In this document: positions 50,801 to 60,127 of the stretch, one piece after another | Numbering within the stretch: the first letter of the stretch is position 1 | Layout: each line of letters opens with the position of its first letter | The notes under the pieces: model-generated | Database searches by the model: none | What the model was told of the DNA's origin: nothing | The model's input: the letters and a program-made list of their open reading frames with translations, nothing else | Source: Mycobacterium xenopi | GTDB lineage: Bacteria > Actinomycetota > Actinomycetes > Mycobacteriales > Mycobacteriaceae | Reading direction: 5' to 3' | Assembly: GCF_009936235.1 (NCBI RefSeq) | Contig: NZ_AP022314.1 | Location: forward strand, 186,001 to 250,000 | DNA: 64,000 bases | Program-made: the position numbers and the translations under genes

Positions 50801-51594
50801 CACGCCTTGGTGACCGCAGTGCGCTTGGCCCGGCGCAGCCAAGACGGTGTTGTACCTGCCACCCGGCCGCCCACGCCCCGCCGGCGCCGACGAACCCATC
50901 ACGGTCTCGATGGCGACGATGTTAGTCGACGCCGACGTGTGGGAGGCCCGTGTCCACTCACTCTGCGGCAGCGGCAACGCGCTGCTTGCGGCATTGGCGG
51001 CTCGACAGGCCCAACGACGGGGACGGCTCACCGCCGACGGCTTGGTCGCGGTGCAGATCCCGGTCAACGAGCGCACGGCAGGCGACACGCGGGCCAATGC
51101 CGTCAGCAATGTCGGCGTCTTGGTCGCCCCTGTCCCGGTGACGAAGGACTTGCGTGAGTTGCGCGCCGCATCAAACACGCGCTGATTCGCCATCGAAAGG
51201 CGCGGGACCAAGAGCACGCGATGTTGTCCATCGCTCCCCTGCTACCAAGCGGCTCATTCTGGTTGGTAGTACGACCAACGTCGCCTCATCGAACCTCGGT
51301 ACGTTCAATCTGGCCGCTGGGCGGCCAGACGGCACCGGCGCGGATTACCTCGTCATACACGTCGTCTACCCAGGGATGACCAAATCGCTGATGCACTGGA
51401 TAGGCGGGCTGAGACTCTTGGTTTCGGGAAAGGTGCTCAGACAGGTCTTCCTCATCGGTTCTTGCTTATCAGCCTGGTTGCCGGAATTCGAAGGACGCCT
51501 CAGGACCCCATCTTTCCAAGGCCTTGAACGACGTCTTGTTTGCCGGCACGCACCTCAGCGCGCCGGAACCGTCAGCATCCTTGATGATCACTGA
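50800..51594 (+). pseudogene. Frameshifted WS/DGAT-like acyltransferase remnant
   Basis: Matches the C-terminal two thirds of the acyltransferase at 47977: VDADVWEARVHSLCGSGNALLAALAAR, PVNERTAGDTRANAVSNVGV, then a frame change at about 51175 and TNVASSNLGTFNLAAGRPDGTGADYLV, MTKSLMHWIGG. The N-terminal third with the active-site HxxxDG is gone, so the gene is dead. Confidence 0.75.
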
Positions 51595-51642
51595 TTGATG
51601 CGTGCCGGAACGCCCACGGAAAGTGAAAGGCATGATCGCGCG

Positions 51643-52911
51643 ATGAAATTTGTGCTGGCAAGCTACGGAACTCGCGGCGACGTCGAGCCCTGCCTCGCTG
51701 TCGGCCGTGAGCTGCTGCGCCGAGGGCACGAAGTGTGCACGGCCGTCCCGCCAGACCTGGTTGGCTTCGCCGAGGCGGCCGGGCTCGCAGCAGTCCCCTA
51801 TGGCCTGGATATGCAAGAACCGTGGGAGGCGACGCGCAACTTCTGGACGTTCTTCTTCCACAACTTCTGGCGGATTCGGCACCTGACGAGGATCTGGCGT
51901 GAAGGCTGGGAGCTGTTCACCCAGTGCTGGGAAATGACGAGCACAACGCTGGTGTCGCTGGCCGACGGGGCAGACGTGCTAGTCACCGGCCCCAGTTTCG
52001 AGAACGCCGCGGCAAATGTCGCAGAGTATTACGACATTCCGTTAGCCACACTGCATTACTTCCCGCTGCGGGCCAACGGTCAGCTCCTGCCGTTCCTGCC
52101 AGAGCCGCTGGGCCGCGCCGCCATGAGAGTATACGAGTGGCTAGCTTGGCGCAGGGTGAAGACGCTCGAGGACGCCCAGCGTCGCGACTTAGGCCTGCCG
52201 AAGACCACAGGGCCCGCGTCGCGGCGTATCGCCGAACGCGGATCACTCGAGATTCAGGCCTACGACGAGATTTGTTTTCCCGGGCTCGCAGCTGAGTGGG
52301 CGAAATTCGATGGCCGGCGGCCTTTTGTTGGCGCACTGACGATAGAGTTCCCGGCGAAGGAAGATGACGAAGTCGCTTCGTGGATTGCAGCGGGAACACC
52401 GCCAATTTTCTTCGGCTTTGGCAGCACGCTGGTCGACTCTCCCGCCGACACACTGGCGATGATCAGCGCAGCCTGTGCGCATTTGGGGGAGCGAGCATTG
52501 GTATGCGCGGGATGGAGTGATTTTAGCGATGTTGGGGAGTCCGAGCACGTCAAGGTGGTCGTCGAGATTAATTACGCAACGGCTTTTCCTGCCTGCCGAG
52601 CGGTCGTGCACCACGGTGGCTTGGGCACCACGGCCGCGGGCCTGCGTGCGGGAGTCCCCACGCTGATTCTTTGGATGTTGCCCGACCAGCCGATCTGGGG
52701 TGCTCGGGTCAAACGGCTGAAGGTGGGCACCGCTCGGCGCTTTTCGAGCACTACCTGCGAAACTCTGGTGGCCGACCTGCGCACTATCCTCGCCCCGGAA
52801 TGCGTTGCCCGGGCCCGCGAGATCGCCCGTCATATAACGAAATCCGGCCAAAGCGCTGTTACCGCTGCCGATCTCCTGGAAGATTTCGCCCGGCTCAGGC
52901 ATGTTGGCTGA
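51643..52911 (+). CDS. RtfA/Gtf-family glycosyltransferase, copy 4
   Basis: A 422-residue GPL-type glycosyltransferase, MKFVLASYGTRGDVEPCLAVGREL at the start, FVGALTIEFPAKEDDEVASWIAAGTPPIFFGFGS in the middle and VVHHGGLGTTAAGLRAG in the donor domain. The start at 51643 is set by the AGTGAAAGG ribosome site and by paralogues. The upstream promoter half of the shared leader is missing, replaced by the acyltransferase relic, so its promoter must lie elsewhere. A broken gap gene follows on the other strand. Confidence 0.9.
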   Translation: MKFVLASYGTRGDVEPCLAVGRELLRRGHEVCTAVPPDLVGFAEAAGLAAVPYGLDMQEPWEATRNFWTFFFHNFWRIRHLTRIWREGWELFTQCWEMTSTTLVSLADGADVLVTGPSFENAAANVAEYYDIPLATLHYFPLRANGQLLPFLPEPLGRAAMRVYEWLAWRRVKTLEDAQRRDLGLPKTTGPASRRIAERGSLEIQAYDEICFPGLAAEWAKFDGRRPFVGALTIEFPAKEDDEVASWIAAGTPPIFFGFGSTLVDSPADTLAMISAACAHLGERALVCAGWSDFSDVGESEHVKVVVEINYATAFPACRAVVHHGGLGTTAAGLRAGVPTLILWMLPDQPIWGARVKRLKVGTARRFSSTTCETLVADLRTILAPECVARAREIARHITKSGQSAVTAADLLEDFARLRHVG

Positions 52912-52959
52912 TCGGCGTTAGGGAAAGCGCTGTACTGCACGGCCTAACGACGCTTCCGG

Positions 52960-53312
52960 CGATCGGCTCTTGTGGCGCGCTGGCGCGCGCTCGGGGCGCA
53001 TGGCCACCAGCTCAGACGATGGCCCCGTGCTGTTAGCCACCAGCGCGACATCCCGCACCACAAAATGGCGATTATGATTTTCCGGCGGTGGGCCAGCGCC
53101 TAGTCATGGAACCCCTGCACTATCACTTGGGTTTTGGCCGGCACGACCAGATAGCTGACGAGGGTTATCTCGACAACGGCAAGCATCCCGGCTACGAACG
53201 CGATGACGCCGCTGATCTGCGTGCCGATGGCGGCTCCCGAGGCGACGATGAATGCGAACGAAACAGGGCCAAGTCCGGTGTCGGTCCTCCTAACCAGCAC
53301 CGAGCCCAGCAT
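52960..53312 (-). pseudogene. Gap-family pseudogene
   Basis: The minus-strand frame 53312-53103 reads MLGSVLV, then jumps to SFAFIVASGAAIGTQISGVIAFVAGMLAVVEITLVSYLVVPAKTQ, missing about 150 residues of Gap. After QGFHD a TAG stop replaces the Trp of the usual EWALAHR, and ALAHRRKIIIAIL continues in frame after the stop. So it has both an internal deletion and a nonsense change. Confidence 0.75.
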
Positions 53313-53428
53313 GGCTTAATCCCTACCCTGTTGGTCTTGTCCTTCCGGCGCTTTCCCGAGTTGTCCTGATTCATATTCCTCGCGATTCGTTTGCGCGCAT
53401 CAGCCTGAGAAGGGCGCCGAATGCTAGC

Positions 53429-54445
53429 ATGCGGTCCGTGTCTGGTCGCGGGACCCCGTTGCGGATCGGCGTCTTGGGCGCAGCCCGCGTCGCACCGCTT
53501 GCGCTGATCAATCCGGCCCGGGAACAAGCGCATGTAGTTGTGGCTGCCGTGGCGGCGCGCGACGTGTCCCGTGCTGAGGCTTTTGCGGCCAAGCACGGTA
53601 TTTCCCGCGTACACGACAACTATGAGGCGCTGATTGCCGATCCGGAAGTGGATGCTGTGTACAATCCGCTGCCGAATGGCTTGCACGGCAAATGGACCCG
53701 AGCTGCCCTCAATGCAGGCAAGCATGTGCTGTGCGAAAAGCCGTTCACTGCCAATGCCGCGGAGGCCCGCGAGATCGCCGACCTGGCAGCGAAGTCGGAT
53801 CGGGTGGTGATGGAGGGATTCCATTATCGTTACCATCCACTGAGTTTGCGTATTGAGCAGATCGTTGCCTCGGGGGAGCTGGGAAAGCTGCAGCGGGTAG
53901 AGGCGGTTTTATGTTTCCCACTGCCTAAGTTTTCCGACATCCGGTACAACTACTCGCTTGCCGGGGGCGCGACGATGGATGCTGGGTGCTATGCGGTCAA
54001 TATGGTCCGCACGTTCGCTGGTTCCACGCCGGAAGTTGTTTCGGCCCGGGCTAAATTGCGCGATCCTCAGGTGGATCGGGCCATGACGGCCGAATTGCGC
54101 TTTCCAGGCGGGCACACAGGTCGGGTCTGCTGCTCGATGTGGTCGTCGAGCCTGCTGCGGTTTGGCGCCAAGGTGGTCGGCGACCGGGGCGCGCTGCGTG
54201 CATCCAATCCGGTCGCACCTCACCTATTCAATCGGCTCTGGGTGCAGTCGGCGCAGGGGAAGCGGGTAGAGCGCTTTCCACGGCGCACCTCTTACGCTTA
54301 TCAGCTTGACGCCTTCGCCGCTGCAGTGCTGCGCGGCCAACCGGTGAAGACATCTCCCGAAGACGCAGTCGACAATATGACCGTTATCGATGCGATCTAT
54401 CGCGCTGCCGGACTACCACTTCGCGAGCCGGTTTCGAACTTCTAA
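53429..54445 (+). CDS. Gfo/Idh/MocA-family NAD(P)-dependent oxidoreductase
   Basis: A 338-residue protein. The Rossmann loop is IGVLGAARVAP, with YNPLPNGLHGKWTRAALNAGKHVLCEKPF holding the catalytic Lys of EKP, and the substrate domain has GGATMDAGCYAVN. Family members oxidise or reduce sugars and sugar nucleotides; a role in making an unusual sugar for the lipopeptide is plausible but unproven. The adjacent GMC oxidoreductase converges on it. Confidence 0.88.
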   Translation: MRSVSGRGTPLRIGVLGAARVAPLALINPAREQAHVVVAAVAARDVSRAEAFAAKHGISRVHDNYEALIADPEVDAVYNPLPNGLHGKWTRAALNAGKHVLCEKPFTANAAEAREIADLAAKSDRVVMEGFHYRYHPLSLRIEQIVASGELGKLQRVEAVLCFPLPKFSDIRYNYSLAGGATMDAGCYAVNMVRTFAGSTPEVVSARAKLRDPQVDRAMTAELRFPGGHTGRVCCSMWSSSLLRFGAKVVGDRGALRASNPVAPHLFNRLWVQSAQGKRVERFPRRTSYAYQLDAFAAAVLRGQPVKTSPEDAVDNMTVIDAIYRAAGLPLREPVSNF

Positions 54446-54485
54446 TCTGTTGGGCCCATAGGTATTTCGACGCGATCGGCAGGGG

Positions 54486-56153
54486 TCAGGTGGCAAAATG
54501 CACGTGGTTCAGGTGCGCCGCCACTCGTAAGGCGTTGGCTGCGATGGTCAGACCGGGATTCAGACCGGCGCTGGACGGAAAGAATGAGCCGTCCACCACG
54601 TAGAGGTTGTCCACTTCGTGTGCCCGGTTTTGTGGATCCAGCACACTGGATTTCGGGTCCGTACCGAAACGACACGTGCCGCAGACGTGGGCCAGGTGGC
54701 CATTGCCTTTGGCGGCTCCGATAGTGATCTTGCGGAACGGCTCGAACACCTGCTTCAACTGCCGGAGAAACACGGCGCGGCGCTCAACTTCGTTGGGGTG
54801 CAATCGATATTGAATTCGCATGCGCTGACGCCCGTCCACGCTCGGCCGATCGGATGGGAGGACGCGGTTGTCCAGATAGGGCAGGTCTTCCATGATCGCA
54901 GCCAGCACGAGTCCGCCGCTGAACCGTTCGTAGATGGGACGCGCCGCGGGGCTCATCCACCGCATCACCTTGAACGGCCAGCCGGGGTGGTTGGTGAAAT
55001 ACTCTATCGGCGGCACTGAGCCCATTGACTGCACTGTCCCGTATTTCTGCCCTTCCCAGAAATAGAAGTCAGTCAGTCCGATCTGCTTACTCGGTTCCGT
55101 GATCTTCGAGTCGGCTTGGGGCCAGATCTCAACCAGGTCGAGCAGATGACGCATCAGGTTGCGGCCCACCCAGCCCGAGCCGTTGGCCAATCCTTGCGGC
55201 CAGTCACCTGATCGGGAACTGAGCAACAACACTGGGGTGACCAGCGCACCGGCCGCCAGCACCACCACCTTGGCCCTCAGAGCCAGCATGCCGGAGCGAT
55301 GCTCGCAGATCACCCGCTGGACCCGGGTGCGGTCTGCGTCCAGGCACACCACCCGGCATTCCGTCAGCAGCTGGGCGCCATGCTCGACAACGGCGGGCAT
55401 CAGGAAGTTGCGAGCCGCGTCGCGTTTGCACGATCGGTGGCAGAGATAGCCCGTACAGGTGAGGCAGCCTTCGGTGTAATCACAGGCCATCGGCAAGTGG
55501 TACGGATGCAGCCCCCGACCTACCAGATAGTCGACCAGTACCTGATTGTCCGTAGAGAACGGCGGCGCCGGAGGCAAATCGACGGCAGCCGCTTCCGGCC
55601 GCAGCGGATCTGGCTGGCCACGGACCCCCAGCAGCTTCTCAGCCGCTGCGTACCACGGGCTCAGTTGCTCGTAACTAAGCGGCCACGCCTCCGGCACAGT
55701 GGAATCCCCGGGGGTGCGGAAATTCTGCCGGGGAGTGAAGTCGCGAACAAAAAACCGCTCGCAGACCATGCCGTAGATCGCCGACGACCCGCCTGTCCCA
55801 CTGCCGATCAACGGCAGAAACCGCCGCGGAAGGCGCCAGCTGATGTCTTCGATCTCGTCGATTGAGCGCCCGGCCCGGGCCAAAGCGTCGTAGTACGCCG
55901 CTGGGGAACGACCCGCTCGCGGTTCGGCCAGCTCCGGGAACGAAGAGCGAATCGTCCCTGGCACACCGGGCAGGGTCGAGCGCCCCTTTTCGAGAAAGAG
56001 CACTTTGCGGCCTGACCGAGCCAGCGAATAGCCCAGCGTCCCCCCGCCCATGCCGGTTCCCACCACAATCACGTCCCACACGGCGTGTTCCGCCTCGCGC
56101 GGATTCAGCTCGGCGACAGCCAAATCGAGCTCCTCGGCGGGGTGAAGGCCCAA
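54486..56153 (-). CDS. GMC-family FAD-dependent oxidoreductase
   Basis: About 530-555 residues. The FAD-binding motif VVGTGMGGGTLGYSLARSGRKVLFLEKG is at the N-terminus, GTGGSSAIYGM and VVLAAGALVTPVLLLSS follow, and the C-terminus has HVCGTCRFGTDPKSSVLDPQNRAHEVDNLYVVDGSFFPSSAGLNPGLTIAANALRVA, the GMC/cholesterol oxidase-like ending. Two cysteine clusters (CTGYLCHRSCK) could bind a metal. The frame starts with TTG at 56153; a GTG at 56081 with GAGGCGG upstream is an equally good start. Substrate unknown, probably an alcohol. Confidence 0.87.
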   Translation of the reverse strand: MGLHPAEELDLAVAELNPREAEHAVWDVIVVGTGMGGGTLGYSLARSGRKVLFLEKGRSTLPGVPGTIRSSFPELAEPRAGRSPAAYYDALARAGRSIDEIEDISWRLPRRFLPLIGSGTGGSSAIYGMVCERFFVRDFTPRQNFRTPGDSTVPEAWPLSYEQLSPWYAAAEKLLGVRGQPDPLRPEAAAVDLPPAPPFSTDNQVLVDYLVGRGLHPYHLPMACDYTEGCLTCTGYLCHRSCKRDAARNFLMPAVVEHGAQLLTECRVVCLDADRTRVQRVICEHRSGMLALRAKVVVLAAGALVTPVLLLSSRSGDWPQGLANGSGWVGRNLMRHLLDLVEIWPQADSKITEPSKQIGLTDFYFWEGQKYGTVQSMGSVPPIEYFTNHPGWPFKVMRWMSPAARPIYERFSGGLVLAAIMEDLPYLDNRVLPSDRPSVDGRQRMRIQYRLHPNEVERRAVFLRQLKQVFEPFRKITIGAAKGNGHLAHVCGTCRFGTDPKSSVLDPQNRAHEVDNLYVVDGSFFPSSAGLNPGLTIAANALRVAAHLNHVHFAT

Positions 56154-56303
56154 AGCTTTGTCTGGTTCAGCGAATCACGAAAGTACCATCTGTTGCCGCA
56201 GAAAGTTGACGATTCCCGGCCGGCCCTCCAGGAAACGTGGTGTTCGATCCGGCTGCCGTCGACATCTCAGCCGTACCGAAGAAACGGCCCGTTGCGCCAA
56301 CAC

Positions 56304-56540
56304 GATGCCGAAGGGTAGCCACGACGTGAATATCTTGATGCCGGGTGTGGGTGTCGGCGGTTGCTGCTTGACTAAGGATCTGTGGTTCGTCGATCAACTG
56401 GGCCGGTCCCTCGGGTTGGATCTGGCAATTCCGCGCACGTCGAGGGCTGTCATCGACACAATGCCTGCCTATACCTACGAGCTGCTCGAGCAGCTGCTCG
56501 CCAATCAGGGCAACATCCGCTCACACTTGGTCTCCGCATT
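56304..56540 (+). pseudogene. UDP-sugar dehydrogenase C-terminal fragment
   Basis: The frame reads ILMPGVGVGGCCLTKDLWFV, DLAIPRTSRAVIDTMPAYTYELLEQLL. This is the catalytic-Cys region of UDP-glucose/UDP-ManNAc dehydrogenases (usual form GVGGHCLTKDP), with the following helices, except His is replaced by Cys. Both the Rossmann N-terminus and the far C-terminus are missing. It runs directly into an epimerase remnant in another frame. Confidence 0.65.
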
Positions 56541-56559
56541 GCTGCGCTGCGGCGACTCT

Positions 56560-57237
56560 GCCGAATTTTCGACCTTGCCGAGGACTCCCGAGACAGCGGG
56601 CTTGACTTCGGCCGCCAGGCCAACTTCCGGTTCGTGCGCGGCGATGTCACTGATCCGGCAGCGCTCGAAACAGCGCTCATGCCGAGAGTCAACACCGTTT
56701 TCCACCTGGCCGCAGTCGTGGGTGTCGAGAACTATCTCTACGATCCCCTCCGTATTTTCGACGTCAACGTGACCGGCACGCGCAACTTCCTCGCGTTAAG
56801 CCCTCGGCACGGAGCACGAGTGGTGATGGCCAGCACGTCCGAAGTGTTTGGGAGGAACCCGAACGCCGTCGCCGAGGACGGCGATTGCGTCCTGGGTTCC
56901 ACAAGGCCCGCGCGATGGAGTTACAGCACCAGCAAGGCTATCGCCGAGCATCTCGCATTCGCGATGTACACGACCTACGGCCTGCCGGTGACAGTGGTGC
57001 GTTACTTCAACGTCTACGGCTCGCGGCAGCATGACCGAGACAACGGTGGGAGGAGCTGTCGCACTTGCAATCAAGATTGCAAAAGTCGACGGAGTGTCGC
57101 AGGCCGAAAACCGTTGATACCGCAGCCCATTATGTGGCCTGTATAAGGAAATCTCGCGCCGTATCCCAGATTCCACCAAGGCGCAACGGAAGCTGGGCTG
57201 GCGCCACCAGGTAGACCTCGCGGAAGGGGTCCGTTGA
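56560..57237 (+). pseudogene. NAD-dependent sugar epimerase remnant
   Basis: In the frame of 56382-57146, NFRFVRGDVTDPAALETALM, VFHLAAVVGVENYLYDPLRIFDVNVTGTRN, ASTSEVFGR, YSTSKAIAEHLAFA and VVRYFNVYGSRQ follow a UDP-glucose/GDP-mannose epimerase pattern, but the N-terminal GxxGxxG part is absent. After YGSRQ about 100 residues are missing; the C-terminal helix DSTKAQRKLGWRHQVDLAEGV appears at about 57171 in another frame and ends at a stop. Dead gene. Confidence 0.7.
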
Positions 57238-57284
57238 ACGATCGATTGGGCGTGGGTCAACCCATGGGATCTCAAGGAGCCCGG

Positions 57285-57391
57285 GTAAATCAGCCTGTAT
57301 CGGGTTATGCTGCGAGACGCGGGGCTGGGAACATGAGGATGCCGCTGTCATTTCGCACAACGCGCCGTGAAGTGAAAGGCTGAAGTTCGAG
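57285..57391 (+). promoter_or_regulatory. Duplicated glycosyltransferase leader, copy b
   Basis: Contains TATCGGGTTATGCTGC (-10-like TATGCT at 57306-57311), GTCATTTCGCAC, and an AGTGAAAGG ribosome site at 57371-57379, 12 bases before the ATG. The spacing from TATGCT to ATG (about 80 bases) equals that in the copies at 50590 and 58726. Confidence 0.6.
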
Positions 57392-58657
57392 ATGAAGTCT
57401 GTGCTGGCGTTCTATGGAACTCGTGGCGATGTCGAGCCGGGCGTTACTGTCGGCCGGGAGTTGCTGCGCCGCGGGCACGACGTGCGTGTAGCCGTTCCAC
57501 CGGACCTGGTCGGCTTCGCCGAGTCAGCAGGTCTTGCGGCGGTCGCCTACGGTCCGGATGCGCGGCGGTGGCAGGACGCGCACCGCGAGTTCTTGACTCG
57601 TTTATTCAGCACTCCCTGGCGGGTCGGCGACGTGAGGAGGTTGTGGCGCGAAGATCGAGAGCTGCTTGCCCAGTGCTGGCAGGAAACCAGCGCGACGCTG
57701 AGGTCGCTGGCCGATGGGGCCGACTTGGTGGTCACCAGCGTAATCGGCGAAGATTCCGCTGCTAATGTCGCTGAGTATTACGACATTCCGTTAGCCACGC
57801 TGCACGCCTTTCCGTTGCGGCCCAATGGGCAGCTCGTTGCGAGCCTACCGGCGCCGTTGGCGCGCTCCGCAATGCTTTTGTCAGAGTGGCTGGGTCGGCC
57901 TGTGACGAAGAAGCTCGAGGACGCTCAGCGACGTGAATTAGGCCTGGCGAAAGTCACAGGCCTCTCGTCGCGGCGCATTACCGAACGGGGATCGCTGGAA
58001 ATCCAGGCCTACGACGAGATTTGCTTTCCCGGACTGGCTGCCGAATGGGCGAAATTCGATGGTCGGCGGCCCTTCGTCGGCGCGCTGACGATGGAGTTGC
58101 CGACGGAGGCAGATGACGAGGTGGCGTCGTGGATTGCGGCAGGAACACCGCCGATCTTCTTCGGCTTCGGTAGCACGCCGGCCCAGTCTCCCGCCGACAC
58201 GCTGGCCATGATCGGCGCGGCTTGCGCACAGTTGGGGGAGCGAGCGCTGGTATGTGCCGCCGGGACGGACTTCAGCGGCGCCCCCCACTTCGAACATGTC
58301 AAGGTGGTGTCCGCGATGAATTATGCGGCCGTCTTTCCTGCCTGCCGTGCGGTGGTGCACCACGGCGGCACGGGCACCACCGCCGCGGGCCTGCGTGCTG
58401 GAGTCCCCACGTTGATCCTTTCGACATGGGGCGATCAAGCACTTTGGGGCACTCAGGTCAAACGCCTGAAAGTTGGTACCGCCCGCCGCTTTTCAAACAC
58501 GACACAGGGATCGTTGGTTGCGGATCTGCGCCGGATCCTGGAGCCGGAATACGTTGCCCGGGCGCGTGAAATTTCCGCGCGGATGACCAAGCCCGCGAAC
58601 AGCGCCAGTTACGCTGCGGACCTCGTGGAAAATTTCGCCCGCAGGCGTGTCGGCTGA
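57392..58657 (+). CDS. RtfA/Gtf-family glycosyltransferase, copy 5
   Basis: A 421-residue GPL-type glycosyltransferase, MKSVLAFYGTRGDVEPGVTVGREL, FVGALTMELPTEADDEVASWIAAGTPPIFFGFGS, VVHHGGTGTTAAGLRAG. Very similar in its second half to copy 6 directly downstream, which points to recent tandem duplication. The start follows the shared leader. Confidence 0.92.
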   Translation: MKSVLAFYGTRGDVEPGVTVGRELLRRGHDVRVAVPPDLVGFAESAGLAAVAYGPDARRWQDAHREFLTRLFSTPWRVGDVRRLWREDRELLAQCWQETSATLRSLADGADLVVTSVIGEDSAANVAEYYDIPLATLHAFPLRPNGQLVASLPAPLARSAMLLSEWLGRPVTKKLEDAQRRELGLAKVTGLSSRRITERGSLEIQAYDEICFPGLAAEWAKFDGRRPFVGALTMELPTEADDEVASWIAAGTPPIFFGFGSTPAQSPADTLAMIGAACAQLGERALVCAAGTDFSGAPHFEHVKVVSAMNYAAVFPACRAVVHHGGTGTTAAGLRAGVPTLILSTWGDQALWGTQVKRLKVGTARRFSNTTQGSLVADLRRILEPEYVARAREISARMTKPANSASYAADLVENFARRRVG

Positions 58658-58699
58658 GCAACGGAAACCCGTCGGTCGCTCACCCGAAACTGCTGGATC

Positions 58700-58810
58700 T
58701 TGGGTCGGCAGCGGCGGTATCCGGCTAAACTGCCCGGCTGAGCATGGGACGCGAGGCTGCCGATTTCGTTTCGCGAACGTGCGCATGGGACTGAAAGGCC
58801 AGAATCCGCG
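58700..58810 (+). promoter_or_regulatory. Duplicated glycosyltransferase leader, copy c
   Basis: Contains TATCCGGCTAAACTGC (-10-like TAAACT at 58726-58731), GATTTCGTTTCGCGAACG and ACTGAAAGGC at 58790-58799. More diverged than the other copies, so the individual promoters may differ in strength. Confidence 0.55.
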
Positions 58811-60127
58811 ATGAAATTTGTGCTGGCATCCTACGGAAGTCGCGGCGACGTCGAGCCATGCGTCGCTGTCGGCCGCGAGTTGTTGCGGCGCGGGCACGAA
58901 GTGCACATGGCCGTCCCACCCGACCTGATTGGCTTCGCCGAGTCAGCTGGGCCTGCGGCCGTCGCTTTCGGACCGGACGTGCAGCCCATCCTGCATGCGC
59001 ACCGCGACTTCTGGACGTACTTTTTCGGGAATTTCTGGAGGATCGGGGACCTGATCAGGTTGCGACGCGAAATTGCGGCGCCCGTCATCGATCGCTGGGA
59101 AGAGATCTGCACGACGCTGGCGTCGCTGGCCGATGGGGCCGACATGCTAGTCAGCGGACTGAATTTCGAGCAGTCCGCTGCCAACGTCGCCGACTATTAC
59201 GACATTCCGTTGGCCACCCTGCACATCTTTCCGGTACGCGCCAACGGGCAGTTCCTGCGATTGGTGCCGTCATGGGTGGGCCGTTCCGCGATGAGGCTGT
59301 TCTGGTGGCTGTCTTGGCGGTTGGCGAAGAACGTCGACGATGCGCAGCGCGGTGCACTGGGCCTGCCGAAGGCAACGGGTCCCTTGCCGCGGCGGATGAA
59401 TGAACGCGGCTGGCTGGAAATCCAGGCCTATGACGAGGTTTGCTTTCCGGGGCTGGGTGCCGAATGGGCGAAATTCGATGGTCGGCGGCCCTTCGTCGGT
59501 GCGCTGACGATGGAGTTGCCGACGGAGGCCGACGAGGAGGTCGCGTCCTGGATTGCGGCGGGAACACCGCCGATTTACTTCGGCTTCGGCAGCGTCCCGG
59601 TCGAATCTCCGGCCGACACGCTAGGCATGATCAGCGCGGCGTGCGCACAGCTGGGTGAGCGGGCGCTGGTATGCACCGGCGGGAGTGACTTCAGCGGCGT
59701 CCCGCATTTCGAGCACGTCAAGTTGGTGGGCGCGGTGAATCTCGCGGCCGTGTTTCCGGCCTGCCGCGCGGTCGTGCACCACGGCGGCACGGGCACCACC
59801 GCTACCGGCCTGCGCGCAGGAGTCCCTACGCTGATCCTTCCGACAGACATCGACCAGACACTGTGGGGAAGTCGGGTCAAACGACTGAAAGTGGGTACCG
59901 CCAGGCGCTTTTCAAGCACGAGCCAGAAATCGTTAGTCGCGGACCTGCGCCGAATCCTGGCTCCAGATTACGTCGCACGGGCCCGCGAGATCGCCGCCCG
60001 GATGACCAGCTCCAGCGAAAGCATTGCGGCCGCAGCCGACGTCGTGGAAGACTTCGCCAGCCGTCCTCGAGGGCGGAAATCTCGCTATGGGGGTCCACAT
60101 GGGCTCCGAGGCGCCGACAAACATTGA
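58811..60127 (+). CDS. RtfA/Gtf-family glycosyltransferase, copy 6
   Basis: A 438-residue GPL-type glycosyltransferase, MKFVLASYGSRGDVEPCVAVGREL, FVGALTMELPTEADEEVASWIAAGTPPIYFGFGS, VVHHGGTGTTATGLRAG. It is about 15 residues longer than its paralogues: where they end in FARRRVG-type sequence this one reads on as SRPRGRKSRYGGPHGLRG, suggesting loss of the original stop. Tandem with copy 5, separated by 153 bases. Confidence 0.92.
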   Translation: MKFVLASYGSRGDVEPCVAVGRELLRRGHEVHMAVPPDLIGFAESAGPAAVAFGPDVQPILHAHRDFWTYFFGNFWRIGDLIRLRREIAAPVIDRWEEICTTLASLADGADMLVSGLNFEQSAANVADYYDIPLATLHIFPVRANGQFLRLVPSWVGRSAMRLFWWLSWRLAKNVDDAQRGALGLPKATGPLPRRMNERGWLEIQAYDEVCFPGLGAEWAKFDGRRPFVGALTMELPTEADEEVASWIAAGTPPIYFGFGSVPVESPADTLGMISAACAQLGERALVCTGGSDFSGVPHFEHVKLVGAVNLAAVFPACRAVVHHGGTGTTATGLRAGVPTLILPTDIDQTLWGSRVKRLKVGTARRFSSTSQKSLVADLRRILAPDYVARAREIAARMTSSSESIAAAADVVEDFASRPRGRKSRYGGPHGLRGADKH

